NCBI GenBank assembly: GCA_950022295.1
Contig: OX465601.1
Location: forward strand, 114,285,501-114,349,500
DNA from: Bromus sterilis
Lineage: Eukaryota; Streptophyta; Magnoliopsida; Poales; Poaceae
Length of the DNA stretch: 64,000 nucleotides
Direction of reading: 5' to 3'
The position numbers and the translations under genes are program-made. Under the pieces are notes generated by a model, which saw only the letters and a program-made list of their open reading frames with translations, was not told the DNA's origin and searched no databases. Shown here in pieces: positions 32,296-44,289 of this stretch. Numbering within the stretch: position 1 is the stretch's first letter; every line of letters starts with the position of its first letter.

Positions 32296-33084
32296 TCAAG
32301 TTTTATCAAGAAAATAACTAGCCCGTGTGAAGGACTCAAATGACAACTTAATATTTTTCCTAGGGAAGTGTTCCATTCCTTTCTTAAGAGGGAATTGGAA
32401 TTTGATATTCCCCTCTTTCATGTCAATAACAGCACCAACGGCGCGAAGAAAAGGATGTCCCAAAATAATTGGACAAGAAGACTCACACTCAATGTCCATA
32501 ATAGTAAAATCAACGGGAACATAATTGTCATTGACAATGATAAGAACATCATCGATCTTCCCCAAAGGTTTATTTACGGAAGAATCGACAAGACGAACAC
32601 CAAAAGAACAAGGATCAAAAGGTTTCAATTCAAGCATATCATACATTCAATTGGGCATAACAGAGGTACTAGCTCCAATATCACAAAGAGCAAAGCAAGA
32701 GAAGTTATTCAATTTGATTTTTATCATAGGATCCCAACCATCTTCTAGCTTCCTAGGTATGGAGGCTTCTAGTCTAAGCTTCTCCTCCCTAACTTTGATT
32801 AGAGCATTGGTGATATGCTCTGTGAATGCAAGATTTAGTGTGCTAGTGTGGGGGTCTCTAGACATCTTTTGTAGGAAACCAATAACTTCAGGTAAGGTGC
32901 AGTTGTCAAAGTCTAGATCACTACTATCTATCAAGGAGGTAGTGATATCATTAAGGTTCACTTGTTTGAAAGCCTCTATGTTCATAGAGGTTTCTTCATC
33001 TATGGTTGAGGTGGTAGCATCACCATTGATAGGTCTAGGGGGACTAGGGGTGTGATGGGTGCTAATAGTTTGAACATCCAACAA
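32296..33084 (-). pseudogene. Retropepsin-like protease of element B, one stop in the active-site region
   Basis: The frame runs through SRDPHTSTLNLAFTEHITNA, IPRKLEDGWDPMIKIKLNNF and the active-site-like CDIGASTSVMP, then meets a TGA at about 32647. It reopens at once with YDMLELKPFDPCSFGVRLVD and CPIILGHPFLRAVGAVIDM (the retropepsin C-terminal motif). The element F copy (62957-63649) has a sense codon at the stop position. The protein would process Gag. The lesion separates the catalytic loop from the rest. Confidence 0.75.
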
Positions 33085-33269
33085 CTTGGATAGTAGCTAC
33101 GGTGTGGTAGGTAGGAAGGCTCTTAACTCTCTCTTCTTCCTCCTTTTCTCTAGCCCATCTCTCTTTAAGTTTGCCCAACATCCTAATGTTTTCATTAATT
33201 TGCACTTGGATAGCATTCATAGGAGTGGTTTTCCTCTCCTCGGGGGGAGAAGTTCTAATCTTAAGCATC

Positions 33270-34334
33270 TCAACATCGTGGGCCTATGTTGTCTACCTTC
33301 GAAGAGAGGATATCTAATTTGTCTAATTTCTCTTCTACACTCTTGCTGAAGGCTTTTTGGGTAGTGATAAAGTCTTTAAGCATACTCTCTAGTTCATAAG
33401 TGGAGTTTTTGGTGCTAGGGGAAGTGTTGTTGTTCCCATATTTGTTGGATGGGAAAGGTCTAGGATTGTTGCTACGAAAATTACTCCTATAAGAATTATT
33501 GTTGAAGTTGTTTATAGAGATAAAGTTCACATCTACTTGTTCTTGAGCAACCAAGGAATTTAAAGGAACATCCTGAGGATCAATAGGAGCTTGCTTGGTA
33601 AGTAGAGACATGATCAAGTCAACCTTTTCATTAAGAGAGGAGATCTCCTCGACAGAATTTACCTTCTTACCAGTTGGAGTTCGTTCGGTGTGCCACTGAG
33701 AGTAGTTCAGCATCATCTCATCATGCAGCTTCGTGGAAGCACCAAGTGTGGTTAACATAAAAGTTCCTCCCGCGGCCGAGTCTAGCAGATTCCGCGAGGT
33801 AAAGTTTAAGCCTGCATAAAAAGTCTGGATAACCATCCAAGTAGTCAAACCATGTGTAGGGCAGTTCTTAACAAGATATTTCATATGTTCCCAAGCTTGG
33901 GCAACGTGTTCATTATCCAATTGCCTAAAATTCATAATGTTACTTCTCAACTGGATAATTCTAGCAGGGGGATAGTAGTTCCCAATAAAAGCATCCTTAC
34001 ACTTGTCCCAAGAATTAATGCTATTCTTAGGTAAGGATTGCATCCACTCCTTTGCTCTTCCTCTCAAGGAGAAAGGAAAAAGCTTCATCTTGACGATGTC
34101 TCCATATACTTCCTTGTACTTTTGCATATCACAAAGCTCAACAAAATTATTTAAGTGCAAGGCAACATCCTCTCCAGCACCTGAGAATTGATCTTTCATA
34201 ACAAGATTCAGCAAAGCAGGTTTAATTTCATAAGAAGGTGCTGAAGTGGCAGGTGGAGCAATAGGAGAGCAGATAAAGTCACTGTCTTTGTGACTAGTGA
34301 AGTCACACAACTTGGAGTTCTCATTAGAACCCAT
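33270..34334 (-). CDS. Gag of element B, 354 aa
   Basis: Start chosen at the ATG at 34334 (MGSNENSKLCDF), because upstream codons of the same frame lie in the primer-site region. Residues about 45-170 form a retrotransposon gag (PF03732-like) domain: DQFSGAGEDVALHLNNFVEL, KMKLFPFSLRGRAKEWMQSL, INSWDKCKDAFIGNYYPPAR. The C-terminal part is Asn/Ser-rich with a predicted coiled coil (EKVDLIMSLLTKQ, SVEEKLDKLDILSSKVDNI). No CCHC zinc knuckle is visible. The frame ends shortly before the protease, with a frame change in between. It could act in cis or be packaged with partner elements. Confidence 0.75.
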   Translation of the reverse strand: MGSNENSKLCDFTSHKDSDFICSPIAPPATSAPSYEIKPALLNLVMKDQFSGAGEDVALHLNNFVELCDMQKYKEVYGDIVKMKLFPFSLRGRAKEWMQSLPKNSINSWDKCKDAFIGNYYPPARIIQLRSNIMNFRQLDNEHVAQAWEHMKYLVKNCPTHGLTTWMVIQTFYAGLNFTSRNLLDSAAGGTFMLTTLGASTKLHDEMMLNYSQWHTERTPTGKKVNSVEEISSLNEKVDLIMSLLTKQAPIDPQDVPLNSLVAQEQVDVNFISINNFNNNSYRSNFRSNNPRPFPSNKYGNNNTSPSTKNSTYELESMLKDFITTQKAFSKSVEEKLDKLDILSSKVDNIGPRC

Positions 34335-34459
34335 AGTAGCAGCAGGTATTTTTGGTATTTTGATAAGGGACACAAAAGTAAAAACTGAAAGGTAAACTAG
34401 CAAGACTAAAAAGCAAAGATAAAAGATAGTGTGCAACTCCCTTGTCTTGTAGACTGGAG

Positions 34460-34477
34460 TCCCCGGCAACGGCGCCA
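34460..34477 (-). promoter_or_regulatory. Primer-binding site of element B (tRNA-Asp type)
   Basis: On the minus strand TGGCGCCGTTGCCGGGGA lies 9 bases after the LTR. It is the exact site expected for priming by tRNA-Asp, the usual primer of Athila-lineage elements. Confidence 0.85.
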
Positions 34478-34486
34478 GAAATTGAT

Positions 34487-36133
34487 TGATGCTAGCAAGG
34501 AATATAATTCTCTCGCTTCTCGTTGGTTACCCCAAGTGGAAGGTGAGATGTAGCGTAGCAGCAAATTTCCCCTATCTAGAGAATAGGATTTGTATCCCGT
34601 AGGACTCGTAGAGATACAAGAAGGTGGTAAAGTGAACAATGGCACTGAGGTTGCTAACTTTGCCTAGACCTGCACACACAACAAATAACTTTGGTCCCAA
34701 CGAGTACAGAGGAGTTGTCAATTCCTCCGGCCTTGATGTTTACAAAGGATCAAGGCAAGAGATAATAATAGTGGCAACGGAAAGTAAGAACTGAAGTAAA
34801 TTGAAGGTGTAAACAATGTGGAAATATGGACCGAGGTCCCATGACGTTCACTAGTGATGTCTCTCTCCCAAAAGACGATAAAAGTGCTAGCGAGGTAAAA
34901 AAATCACAGCTGGGCAATTGACAGAATTATAAACGCACTGCAATGCTAACTATGCTATAAAATAAAGGAAGAGGCTCAAAAGCAATGGGCAATACGCCAA
35001 GGTAAGTAGACCGAAATCCATCTGCATCTACTACGAATCATCCACCTTGAGATATCTATCCAGAACATCTCGCTGGTATTAAGTTGTGAATCCCACCCAA
35101 AGTTTAAACTCAAAGCAACAGACAACTGCATTAAAAAACTATGCGTAAAGTAAACAATCCTTGCACCCCGCAAGTACAAGCACCGTTGTTTTATCCCTGG
35201 TGGCAACAACACATCCCCTAGTCTCATGTTTCTATCACTCAAGCTAGACATTAGGGGGCTGAACCCACAATCAAGCATAACGCTCCCTCTTGGAGTTGCA
35301 ACAAATCACTTGGCCAAAGCAAAATACGGCAACGGAGAACATGCAATAATTAACTAAAGAACACAAATATAAAAGAGAACCAAATATATTACTCATCACA
35401 ATCTGAACATAATATCATAATCCATCAGATCCTAGCAAACTCAGCATAACAACACAAAAATTACAAAGGTGCCTCGATCATGTGAGGCAACTCACGAGGT
35501 CTCGAAAGTGGAAGCACAAAGAGGGGAGGAGAACATCACATAGCTACTGGTCATGGACCCATGGTCCAAGGGGGACTACTCACAGCACATCCGGGAGGCG
35601 TCCATGGTGATGGATGGTCTCCCGGAGGGGATTCCTCCTTCCGACAGGGTGCTGGGGCCGCTTCTCCTGGCAGCCCCGATCTTGAAACGGCGGCGGCGGC
35701 GGAACAGAGAGGAGAACGGGAATAGCAGATCGATATTACGGGTTCCCTCCGCGGGGGATAAATATAGGCCTAAGGGGCACCAAGAGGGACCACAGGGCAG
35801 CCAGGAGGCCTTCTGGCGCGCCCTAGGGTGGGGCACGCTAGGGACCCTCCTGGGGCCCTGGTGGGTCCACCCTCCTCCATCTTTGGTTATTCGGGAAGCT
35901 TCCGGGTCGCTGATTTTTTATATAATTTTTCCGGGATTTATTTGGCACTTTTAATGGCCAAAAAAGTGAAATACAAAAACAACAGAAAACAGGAACTGGC
36001 AACTGGGTGCACTGAGTTAATAGATTAGTCCAAATATGGTAAAAAGTGTACAAAAGATCAATCAAAACATGGAAAAGTCACACAAATCATGCATGGGGCA
36101 AGCAGAAATTATAGATACGTTCGGGACGTATCA
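34487..36133 (-). repeat. 5' LTR of element B
   Basis: 1647 bp. The right end GGGACGTATCA is followed by the TSD ACGCT. On the minus strand a TATATTTATC box lies near 35758-35767, a weak promoter candidate. Confidence 0.9.
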
Positions 36134-36138
36134 ACGCT

Positions 36139-36680
36139 TTATTGGCGTTGTTAACTGATTTCTATCTGGTTCTTCTGGTTTTTCTGAGCAAGATTTTGTT
36201 TTGACCTTCTTCTTTCGGACATCCACTTCTTTAGGGCTTTTAGCTTGGCATGATTCTTGACAACCATTGACTTTTTCTACCTATGGCCTGGCCAACATTC
36301 GGGTATTACTTCTGCGGCTTGCTCCCGTCACTTAGTGACCACTTTGGGTTTCCACTTAAGGTATTTTGGGTCCTAGCATTTTGAGTTTCATGTATCCATA
36401 ATAGGAGACAACTTGGAATTTGGCAAAGATTGCTCTCCCAAAGATCGCCTGATATCCATTCTGTAGGGGTGGTATGTTGAAGGTTAGCATCTCCAAATGG
36501 AAGTTTTATGGGGTGTACCGAAGGATACAGCTAGTGTAATCGTTCTGTAACATCGAATAGTTTTTCCCAACACAACACCCTTTGAATTTAGTGGTGCTTG
36601 GATCAATGCATGTTGGGTTGACACCCATCTTGATTAGTGTATCCTCATAGATGATATTAATGATGCTTTATTTGTTCATA
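36139..36680 (-). pseudogene. Old gypsy remnant with a protease fragment (Tat-like)
   Basis: On the minus strand 36369-36505 reads FHLEMLTFNIPPLQNG, YQAIFGRAIFAKF and YYGYMKLKMLGP. The order and spacing match the protease C-terminus of element D (YHAILGRPAFSQF, HYAYLKLKMPG). The Gag and reverse transcriptase parts are not recognisable. Sequence continuity through the TSDs of B and D shows that this remnant was the landing site of both elements. Confidence 0.5.
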
Positions 36681-36963
36681 AGGGCACTCCCAATGCTAGT
36701 ATCTTAGACGTAATCATAGGCATTTTGCTTATGTGGCATAGTATTTAATGAAGAAAGAGATGAAGGTTGTGTCTTAGCTAAGATACAACCCTTGCATGTG
36801 GCCATTTGCAAAAATCATGACTAAACCAATCGTATGTATGCATGAAGCTAAAATCATTCAATAAGATACAACTTCTAAAAAACAATGCATTGTGGCAGTT
36901 GTATCTTAAGTTTTTCTTGCTCCTATGATATTGTGCTAAGAAACAATGCATTGGGAGAGCCCT
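36681..36963. mobile_element. MITE, 283 bp, 16-bp terminal inverted repeats
   Basis: AGGGCACTCCCAATGC at 36681 pairs with GCATTGGGAGAGCCCT ending at 36963 (one mismatch). Internally TTGTATCTTA motifs occur in both orientations, and GTCTTAGCTAAGATAC is a small palindrome near 36770. Non-coding. Target duplication unclear. Confidence 0.7.
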
Positions 36964-37035
36964 AGCACTTTTATGAGGTGGAACCCGTTGATTATGGGGT
37001 CCAAGACTAGGGCGATAGCTCATCCATGAAGGACG

Positions 37036-38508
37036 TGTGACGCCCCCAAAATCAATCCATGTACAGTAATCATACACGCAGGGTACACGGCTGAGATTAG
37101 GGTGCCACGGTGAGAATATCACAGCACAACACTAAACACAAATAAAATAAATCTGATATTACAAACTAGGGATCACGAGGATCCAAATACATAAGTTATA
37201 CAAGCCATAATATCTGAGTACAGACATAGTTAGTCAAGTTTTGCCTTAAGAAGGCTAGCACAAACAACAACCGAGATACATATCGAACAGGCGAGGCCTC
37301 CTTCCCGGGAACCACCGAACTACTCCTGGTCAACGGGGAACTCGACGTCGTAGTAGTCGCCTCCGGGGTACTCCTGCTCCTGGGCTCCAACGTCGACTGA
37401 AGCAGCCGATCAGGCAAAACAAAAGGGGGGAAATAAAGCAATGGTGAGTATCTAGCATAACCGCGAGTCTTACGTACAACTACTAAGCATTTATACATTT
37501 GTATCAATGGAAAGGGGAGGCTATATATAGTGGACTGAATTGCAGAAAATCAAAATAAGGAAGAGAAGCTAGGCCTAACGAAGACTAGCATCTTCCGACG
37601 AGTCTTGCAGCATGAGAAGAGAATAGCTAACAGTTCATATAAAGCATAAAGTAACAATGCCACAGAAGTTGCTGTAGCATTGTATAATAGTAAGTTGTAT
37701 TAGATAACAATTAACAATGCCTCCAAGAATCCTTCCTCGACTTCCCCGCGAGGAAGAAAACCTGGAACCAATCATTTTAGTAGTACTAGTTTGTAGTAGT
37801 AGAGTCTGGCTTCAGCATAAAGCGTCCTGTTACCGTGGACACGGCTATCCGAATAGATTATCTTCCCTGCAGGGGCTGCACTACTGTTACCCTACACGCT
37901 CGGATCTCCAGGGTGGCGTACACCTTGTTAGGGAATGCCCCACCGAGGCTATCCGATATGCCGAAGTCCATCCTTCAAGCTCAACAGAGAGGCCATCCGC
38001 CGGTCTAAATCCTAAGCACAAAGGGACTTTGGACCCCTGCCCTTTGTACTCCTGCACGGTACGTGGCTGGCCGGTGAAGCAGACCCACCTCCCACTACCG
38101 GAGTAGGCGGTCCAAGACCGGCAATCAGCCCGAGGTAAAGCTGACGTCTGAAGAGCCATCGAACGAGGCTACAAGGCAGAGGGCCCACACCGTAATCCCA
38201 CATGGAGGTAGTGCGTATAGGGCACGTCGACCCACTCAAGTCATCCACCGGACCCATTAAGCATTTTATTATTTTCTGTCAGGACAACCGTTATTGTTGC
38301 CCCTATTCGGGTGAGTCGCGAACAACGACAGCAGCCAAGTCCACCCCATAACCAGAGCCAATGTCCGCCTGCCCTGTCGTCCCACCAACTCGTGCGGTTA
38401 CCAACAAGGTGAACCGTCTCCTCACCTTGTCTCCCGTTTTCTCTTGGAAGAGCTCGACTTTCATACAACAGAGTATCTCTCGGCCATCGAACAAGTACCA
38501 GGCCCGCC
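37036..38508 (+). repeat. TGTGACGCC-ended LTR-type repeat, cut by element C
   Basis: The start TGTGACGCCCCCAAAATCAA and the following ~110 bp match the inverted terminal fragment at 1-264. The downstream part contains typical LTR-like low-coding sequence with CCTTAAGAAGGCTAGCACAAAC. It runs without a visible end into the element C LTR at 38509. I do not assign a family; a retrotransposon LTR or part of its internal region is most likely. Confidence 0.5.
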
Positions 38509-40082
38509 TGATGGCGGTGAAGTTGATAGGTTTAGTTGGGATGCCACCCCTATCAACCGCGCCAATAAACGATTCTTGATGACCCACAAGTCTAGGGGGA
38601 TCAATTGTAGCTTTTCGATAAATAAGGATGTCGATCCCACGAGGAGCAGAAGGTATTGACAAGTGACCCTGGATAATGAAAGGTCTGCAAATACTAAAAG
38701 ATAAATATTTAGGGATTTTTGGGTTTAAGCAACAGAAAGGTAAAATACAAGCAAAGTAAACAGGGTAACTGAGGAGTAACAAGTGGCCCTGATCCTTCTG
38801 AGGAAAGGATAGGCCTAGCAACTAAACTTATAAAGGCTAAAGCGTTCTTGAGGACACACGGGAGAGATAGCCAAGTTACTTTCACCATATTCCGCCAAGT
38901 AGTATGTATTGTGTCGATAAGTGTCGGTGGGTGGATCAATGCTAGTACACCTTCTAGACTAAGATAAGTGTACTCTTATGATTACACACCTTGCAAGCAT
39001 CCGCAAATTCAAGGTAGTAATTAAGGCATAAGCCTAACCACGTCATTACGATCGAGGATCCACAAATCCCTTGTGCAAAAGTGTGCGAACTGGGGTTCAA
39101 GTTTCTGTCACTCCGGCAACCCACCATAAGCATCCTTTCTACACAGTGTATTCCCCTAGGTCCTTAATAAGGCGAAGTGTTGGGTGTTCGACTCACACAA
39201 CACCACTAGGAAAATAACAACACAACTTAAATATCAAACAACACATGATACTCCAACATCATATGACTACTAACAACTAGACTTCTCCCATGTCCTCAAG
39301 AACTAAAGTAACTACTCACAAGACATAAAAGAGATCATGATCAGAGGTGATAGATGGGTGGCAAACAATCTGGACACAATGATATTTCTCCAACAAAACT
39401 CAATAGCATTCACCACAAAGTAGTAATCAACACCAACAGAGTAGAGAGAATAGATAGTACGGATTACAACAAAAGTTGAAATTGTGAGATGAGATGGGAT
39501 GGAGATGGAGATGGTGCTGATGTTGATGATGATCTCGATGATGCCCGTGACGATGATGATGACGATGGCGATGATCTCCCCTTCCGGGAGGTGATCTCCC
39601 CGGCGGAATCTGCCCGCCGGAGATGGCTTTTTATTCTCTGTAGGTTTCCGCCACGAGGCATGGGCGAAACTCCGAAACTCCTCTTTTTTTAGGGTTTTTA
39701 CCCCAGGGGGTAATATAGGCCAGAGGGGGCACCGAGGTGGGCCACCAGGCATCCAGGAGGGTGCCTGGCGCTCCCTAGGGATGCCGCGCCACGGACCCTT
39801 TTGGAGCCCTGGTAGGTCTCCTCTGGTCGATCTTTGGTCTCCTCCAGTGAATCTCCAAAATAACGGTCCACGTCAAATTTCGTCGAATTTGGAGTTGATC
39901 TGATTCAGCAACTTGATGTCCACTTTTCACCGCTGAATTCTTCTTCTGCTGCTTCGGCACTTGAAAGTTGCAAACTGTGTAAAACAAGCCAAAACAACAT
40001 AAGAACAATACTTTAAAGTGGAAAATATCGATGAATAGGGTTAAGTTACAATATAAAATAGTGATGCAATTTGGACGTATCA
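38509..40082 (-). repeat. 3' LTR of element C
   Basis: 1574 bp, from TGATGGCGGTGAAG to TTGGACGTATCA. It contains a GAT/GAC trinucleotide-rich tract (39525-39580) that produces misleading acidic open frames. Confidence 0.9.
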
Positions 40083-41690
40083 ACTCCCCCAAGCTTAGAC
40101 CTCGCTTGTTCCCAAGCGATTACTGAGCTCGGCGAACATGTCCACAAGTTTAGAGAGTGAAGTGTCGATAAAAGAATACAAACAAGAATCCTCAAGATTT
40201 CTCACCAAACTGAAGCATCCTCAACAGCAACCTCAACTCATAAGGCCCTTATGAAAAAATAGTAACAATTAGAACAAAGTAGGGCCAAGAAAACTCATCA
40301 AATCATGGCAAACATAACCTCGGTCAAGGAACAACTAATAACTTTTACTTTGCTCTTTCACTTCTAATGAAACAATTTTAATCTTTTGAAAGAACATGCT
40401 ATTAGTCAAGAAGTGCACCTATTAACACAAAGGAAGATGTTTACTGGGCATAAGCTTTTGCAAAAAACTTACTTATCAAAAGATAATGTCAACAAAGATG
40501 TAACATGCTAACTCTTAATGCAAATTTATATGCAAGAATCTTTATCAACATCAAGTGTATGTTCTCTCTCAGAAAGGAAGGAAGTAGGAAGGACTGACTC
40601 AGCACAAAATAAAGGATAAACCCCGTGCAAAAGGGTAAGCAGAGAAAACTCATGTGCCATCTCTAGATCAAACAGAATAAAAATAGATTTTGGGAGGTGC
40701 ATGATCCGTCAACGACTGCTGATAGATAACTCACTCACTTCATGATTTAGACAAGTTTCGAGGAACGGCTCCATGTGGGGACGATCACATCCCCTTAAAT
40801 TCATTTGTTTATCACTCATAAATGGGCGAAGGAACTGGTGTGTTAGTATTTATCTTTTACGAGCTGGGCACTCATGCCAGTCCCTTCTCGTATTAGGGGT
40901 TTGCAGATTAGACATGCAATCCCAAGATAAAACTTGTCCAAATTAAGAAGATCATGGGTTACCCACCACTTCCTCATGAGCTGAATCAGAGGCACAAAAC
41001 AGAAGATTTTTAACATCTAAATATAGCATATAAATTATATACTTTTAGGAGTGGTAGTGGGATACCAAGAATAGGAAGGTATGGTGGACTCAAGTGGAAG
41101 ATGTTGGTTTCAGGGTATGGAAGTACAAGCAGAATTCCGCTTGGTACAAAGTTTTGGCTAGCAAGGCTTTGAGAGACCAGACAGTTGATGATGGCTTAGA
41201 TGCAAGCAATACAAAGAATAAACATTAAAACTAGCATGGCACATCCAGTTGTCTTCCTTGTCAACATAACACTTCAAGCATAATAACACAAAGGTTTGGC
41301 TATGTCGCTACTTTGAGAAAAACATGCTTGTTGTTATGACCAAAGCTATACTTGCCAAGATTAAATAAAGTTTTCGAAGCCATACCTGATATAAGGTCAA
41401 TACTCACCATAAGAATCAGCTCATAATGTCGATTGTGTGAAGCGAATACCGAGTGCAGCGAAGAAACCAATAGACTTCTCATTAAGATTCCTTCATAAAC
41501 GACTCCACACTCACGGATACAAAACTCTCCACAAAAGGAGTGATAGACCTCAATGCAACACTTATTTCATAAAGTAACTTCCCTAGACATGATACGACTC
41601 TACTTGACTCCTAAAGACAAAGATAAAGATAAAGATAGCGGGGACTCCCCCAAGCTTGGAACAAGCTGAGGGGGTGCCATTACCCGAGGA
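40083..41690 (-). other. Non-coding 3' region of element C
   Basis: From the polypurine tract to the extra ORF. AT-rich, no long frame, no recognised repeat partner in the window. Confidence 0.5.
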
Positions 41691-41693
41691 GAT

Positions 41694-42180
41694 TTACTTC
41701 TCATTCTTGTTCTTGTTGAGCACGTACTCCTTGGCGAAGCGCTTCCAAGGCAAAGGTTCTCTAGTCTCGAAGGACATTCCAGTCTCCAGGATCCTGCACT
41801 CAACACCCAAACCTATGCGTAAGAACTTAAGTTCATACTCACAGTTCTGGTTCTGCAGATCATAGATCTGTGCTTGAAGCTCATAAACTTTATCTTCTAG
41901 TGCGGCCAAACTTGACCACATCTCCTTCATCTCCTTCTTGTGGGAAGCCTCTAACTCGTTCATGATGTCGAAGTTAGCTTCAACACCACGCTCCACCATC
42001 TTCTTGAACTTGAAGACCTCATGTTCCATCTCCTTCAGCCGCTCCTCGGTGCTCCCTTCCTTGACTGGTCCCTTCAGATCTTCCTTGTGGAGGACACCAT
42101 CCTCCACACAAAGGATCTGGGGGTGCTTCCTACGTTGACAATCAACTTGTCATGGGGGAACTTGGGGAAGCCATGGCACC
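41694..42180 (-). pseudogene. Extra ORF of element C downstream of integrase: coiled-coil protein
   Basis: The frame 41694-42107 (137 codons) encodes a long heptad-like helix: EERLKEMEHEVFKFKKMVER, EASHKKEMKEMWSSLAALED, KVYELQAQIYDLQNQN. Upstream, in another frame, GFPKFPHDKLIVNVGSTPRS begins at a methionine near 42172, so the original N-terminus was probably separated by a one-base change. The position between integrase and the polypurine tract is where Athila elements may carry an env-like ORF. This product has no signal peptide or membrane span, so I do not call it an envelope protein. Function unknown. Confidence 0.5.
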
Positions 42181-42516
42181 TAGATCTGTTGAAAGTTTTC
42201 TTGGCAGAAACAGACTAAGAAGAAAACACGTGAAATCTAGAGATACGGTGTCGGGACTATCCGGGCAAATATATAGCAAAAATTTCCGCAACAGAAGGAA
42301 GGTTTCAAGCCAAAGTGGAGTCGGAGTCAGAGTCCGGGGCTCCCAGGAGGGTGCCTGGCGCGGCCAGGAGGGGGGCGCGCCGGGAGGCCTCCTAGGCCCC
42401 TGGAGCACCTCTCTGGCTCTACTTGGGCTTGGAATTTTCCTAATTTTGCAAAAACCTTGAAAAGTAAACTTTTATTGACGTTCGCGATGTTTACTTACCG
42501 TAATACATACCTTTTC

Positions 42517-43437
42517 TTATTCTTCTCCTGCCGGTGTCTGGAACTGAGCTGCAACATGTTCTTCATGAGTTGTTGTGTAGATCATATTCACATCCACATT
42601 GATAGGGTCACCTGCCATGTAATGTTTGAGTCTTTGTCCATTCAAAACTTGAGGTTTGGTGCCTTCAAAATTATTAATCTTGATTGCACCGGACCGATAT
42701 ACTTCTTCGATATGAAAAGGTCCTTCCCACCTGGAAAGTAGTTTACCTGGAGAAAACCTGAAACGAGATCTAAATAACAAAACTTTATCACCAACATGAA
42801 ATTCACGTTTCAAAATCCTTTTATCGTGCCACTTCTTTACCTTTTCCTTGAACATTTTAGCGCTCACGTAAGATTCACTTCTCCACTCATCTAGAGAAGT
42901 CAAGTTCATGAGACGCTTTTCACCAGCTAACTTTGGGTCAGCATTCAGCTCTCTGACAGCCCAGAAAGCTTTGTGCTCTAACTCTAATGGCAAATGGCAA
43001 GCTTTTCCATAGACCATCTTATACGGAGACATGCCCATGGGGTTCTTGTAAGCAGTTCTATACGCCCACAAAGCATCACCTAACTTCTTTGACCAGTCCT
43101 TTCTAGAACTGTTCACTGTTTTCTGTAAGATCGGCTTGATCTCTCTATTGGTGAGCTCAACTTGCCCACTAGTTGGAGGGTGGTACGGTGATGCAATTCT
43201 ATGATTGACATCGTACTTGGCTAGAGCTTTCCTAAAAGCTCCATGCGTGAAGTGTGACCCTCCATCTGTCATAAGATACCTAGGTACATTAAACCTGGGA
43301 AAAATTACATCCTTGAGCATTTTCAAAGATGTCTTGTGATCAGCACTCTCAGTGGGGATTGCTTCAACCCACTTGGTCACATAATCAACTGCAACTAAAA
43401 TGTGTGTGTACTTGTGTGAAGGAGGAAAAGGACCCAT
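42517..43437 (-). pseudogene. Integrase core and C-terminal domain of element C
   Basis: 306 codons: MGPFPPSHKYTHILVAVDY, TDGGSHFTHGAF (second Asp) and SGQVELTNREIKPIL (Glu). Then come a C-terminal GKLLSRWEGPFHIEEVY block typical of gypsy integrases and a tail to 42517. The first catalytic Asp lies in GFDFMG just before this frame, separated from the upstream domain by a TGA near 43447. All three catalytic residues are therefore present in the DNA, but a stop splits the enzyme. Confidence 0.8.
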
Positions 43438-43449
43438 AAAATCAAAACC

Positions 43450-44286
43450 TCAGCAATCGAAATATTCGATTATTAGTGAGTAATTCATAGGCATCTCATT
43501 TCTCCTACTAATGTTACCAACTCTCTGACACTTATCACAAGATAGAACATAATTTCTAGCATGTTTAAAGAGAGTAGGCCAATAAAAACCTGATTGGAGA
43601 ACCTTATGTGCGGTCCTCTCACCGGCGTGATGTCCTCCATAGGGGCTATCGTGACATTGTTGAAGAATGTCCTTCTGCTCGTGCTCCGGTATACACCTTC
43701 TTACGATCCCGTCTGCACCTTCTTTATAAAGATGTGGGTCATCCCAAAAGTAATGCCTCAAATCCGTGAAGAATTTCTTCCTCTGCTGAAATGTAAGACC
43801 TGGAGGCAAAAACTTTGCAACTATAAAATTAGCATAATCTGCAAACCAAGGGTCGGAATGAGATTGTACTTTTACAACAGCAAGCTTTTCATCTGGAAAA
43901 TTGTCGTTGACTGGAATAGGATCGTGTGGAATATCTTCCATCCTTGAAAGGTTGTCCGCTACCAGATTGTCTTCTCCTTTTCTATCGACAATCTGTAAAT
44001 CAAATTCTTGAAGGAGTACCCATCTTATGAGCCTTGGTTTGGCATCCTTCTTCTGCATAAGATGCTTAATGGAAGCATGGTCAGTATGAATAATAACCTT
44101 ATAATAAACTATATATTGCCTAAACTTATCACAAGCAAACACCACTGCCAAGAATTCCTTCTCAGTAGTAGCATAATTCTTTTGAGCACTATCAAGGGTT
44201 TTGCTAGCATAGTTTATGACATTCAACTTCTTATGAACCCTTTTTCCTAAAACAACTCCAATAACAAAATCACTAGCATCACACAT
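43450..44286 (-). pseudogene. RNase H and integrase zinc-binding domain of element C
   Basis: 279 codons: MCDASDFVIGVVLGKR, YATTEKEFLAVVFACDKFR, HTDHASIKHLMQKKDAKPR and DNLSRM mark the gypsy RNase H. The HHCC zinc-binding region follows (HDSPYGGHHAGERTAHKVLQ and SCDKCQR). Upstream it is cut from reverse transcriptase by a TAA (44287-44289), downstream from the integrase core by the TGA. Only one RNase H is present, unlike element D. Confidence 0.8.
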
Positions 44287-44289
44287 AAT

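Larger units (their letters stand above)
27753..36133 (-). mobile_element. Element B: complete non-autonomous Athila-like gypsy element
   Basis: The 8381-bp unit has LTRs at 27753-29403 and 34487-36133 and TSD ACGCT (27748-27752 and 36134-36138). On the minus strand the order is LTR (TGATACGTCC start), tRNA-Asp-type primer site, gag, protease, a 2.9-kb non-coding 3' region, polypurine tract (AAGCTTGGGGATGT), LTR. No reverse transcriptase or integrase is present, so mobility would depend on another element. Structure and LTR style resemble Triticeae Sabrina/WHAM-type families; the name is unverified. It inserted in the old gypsy remnant next to element D. Confidence 0.9.

Noticed and set aside
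34460..34477. tRNA-like sequences at retrotransposon primer sites
   Set aside because: Only the 18 bases complementary to a tRNA 3' end are present. No tRNA gene was recognised anywhere in the window.
39489..39692. Asp-rich open frames in the element C LTR (also 54957-55271)
   Set aside because: They arise from a GAT/GAC trinucleotide tract in the LTR and occur at the same place in both LTR copies.
41694..42107. Calling the coiled-coil ORF of element C an envelope protein
   Set aside because: There is no signal peptide, membrane span or cleavage site; position alone is not enough.
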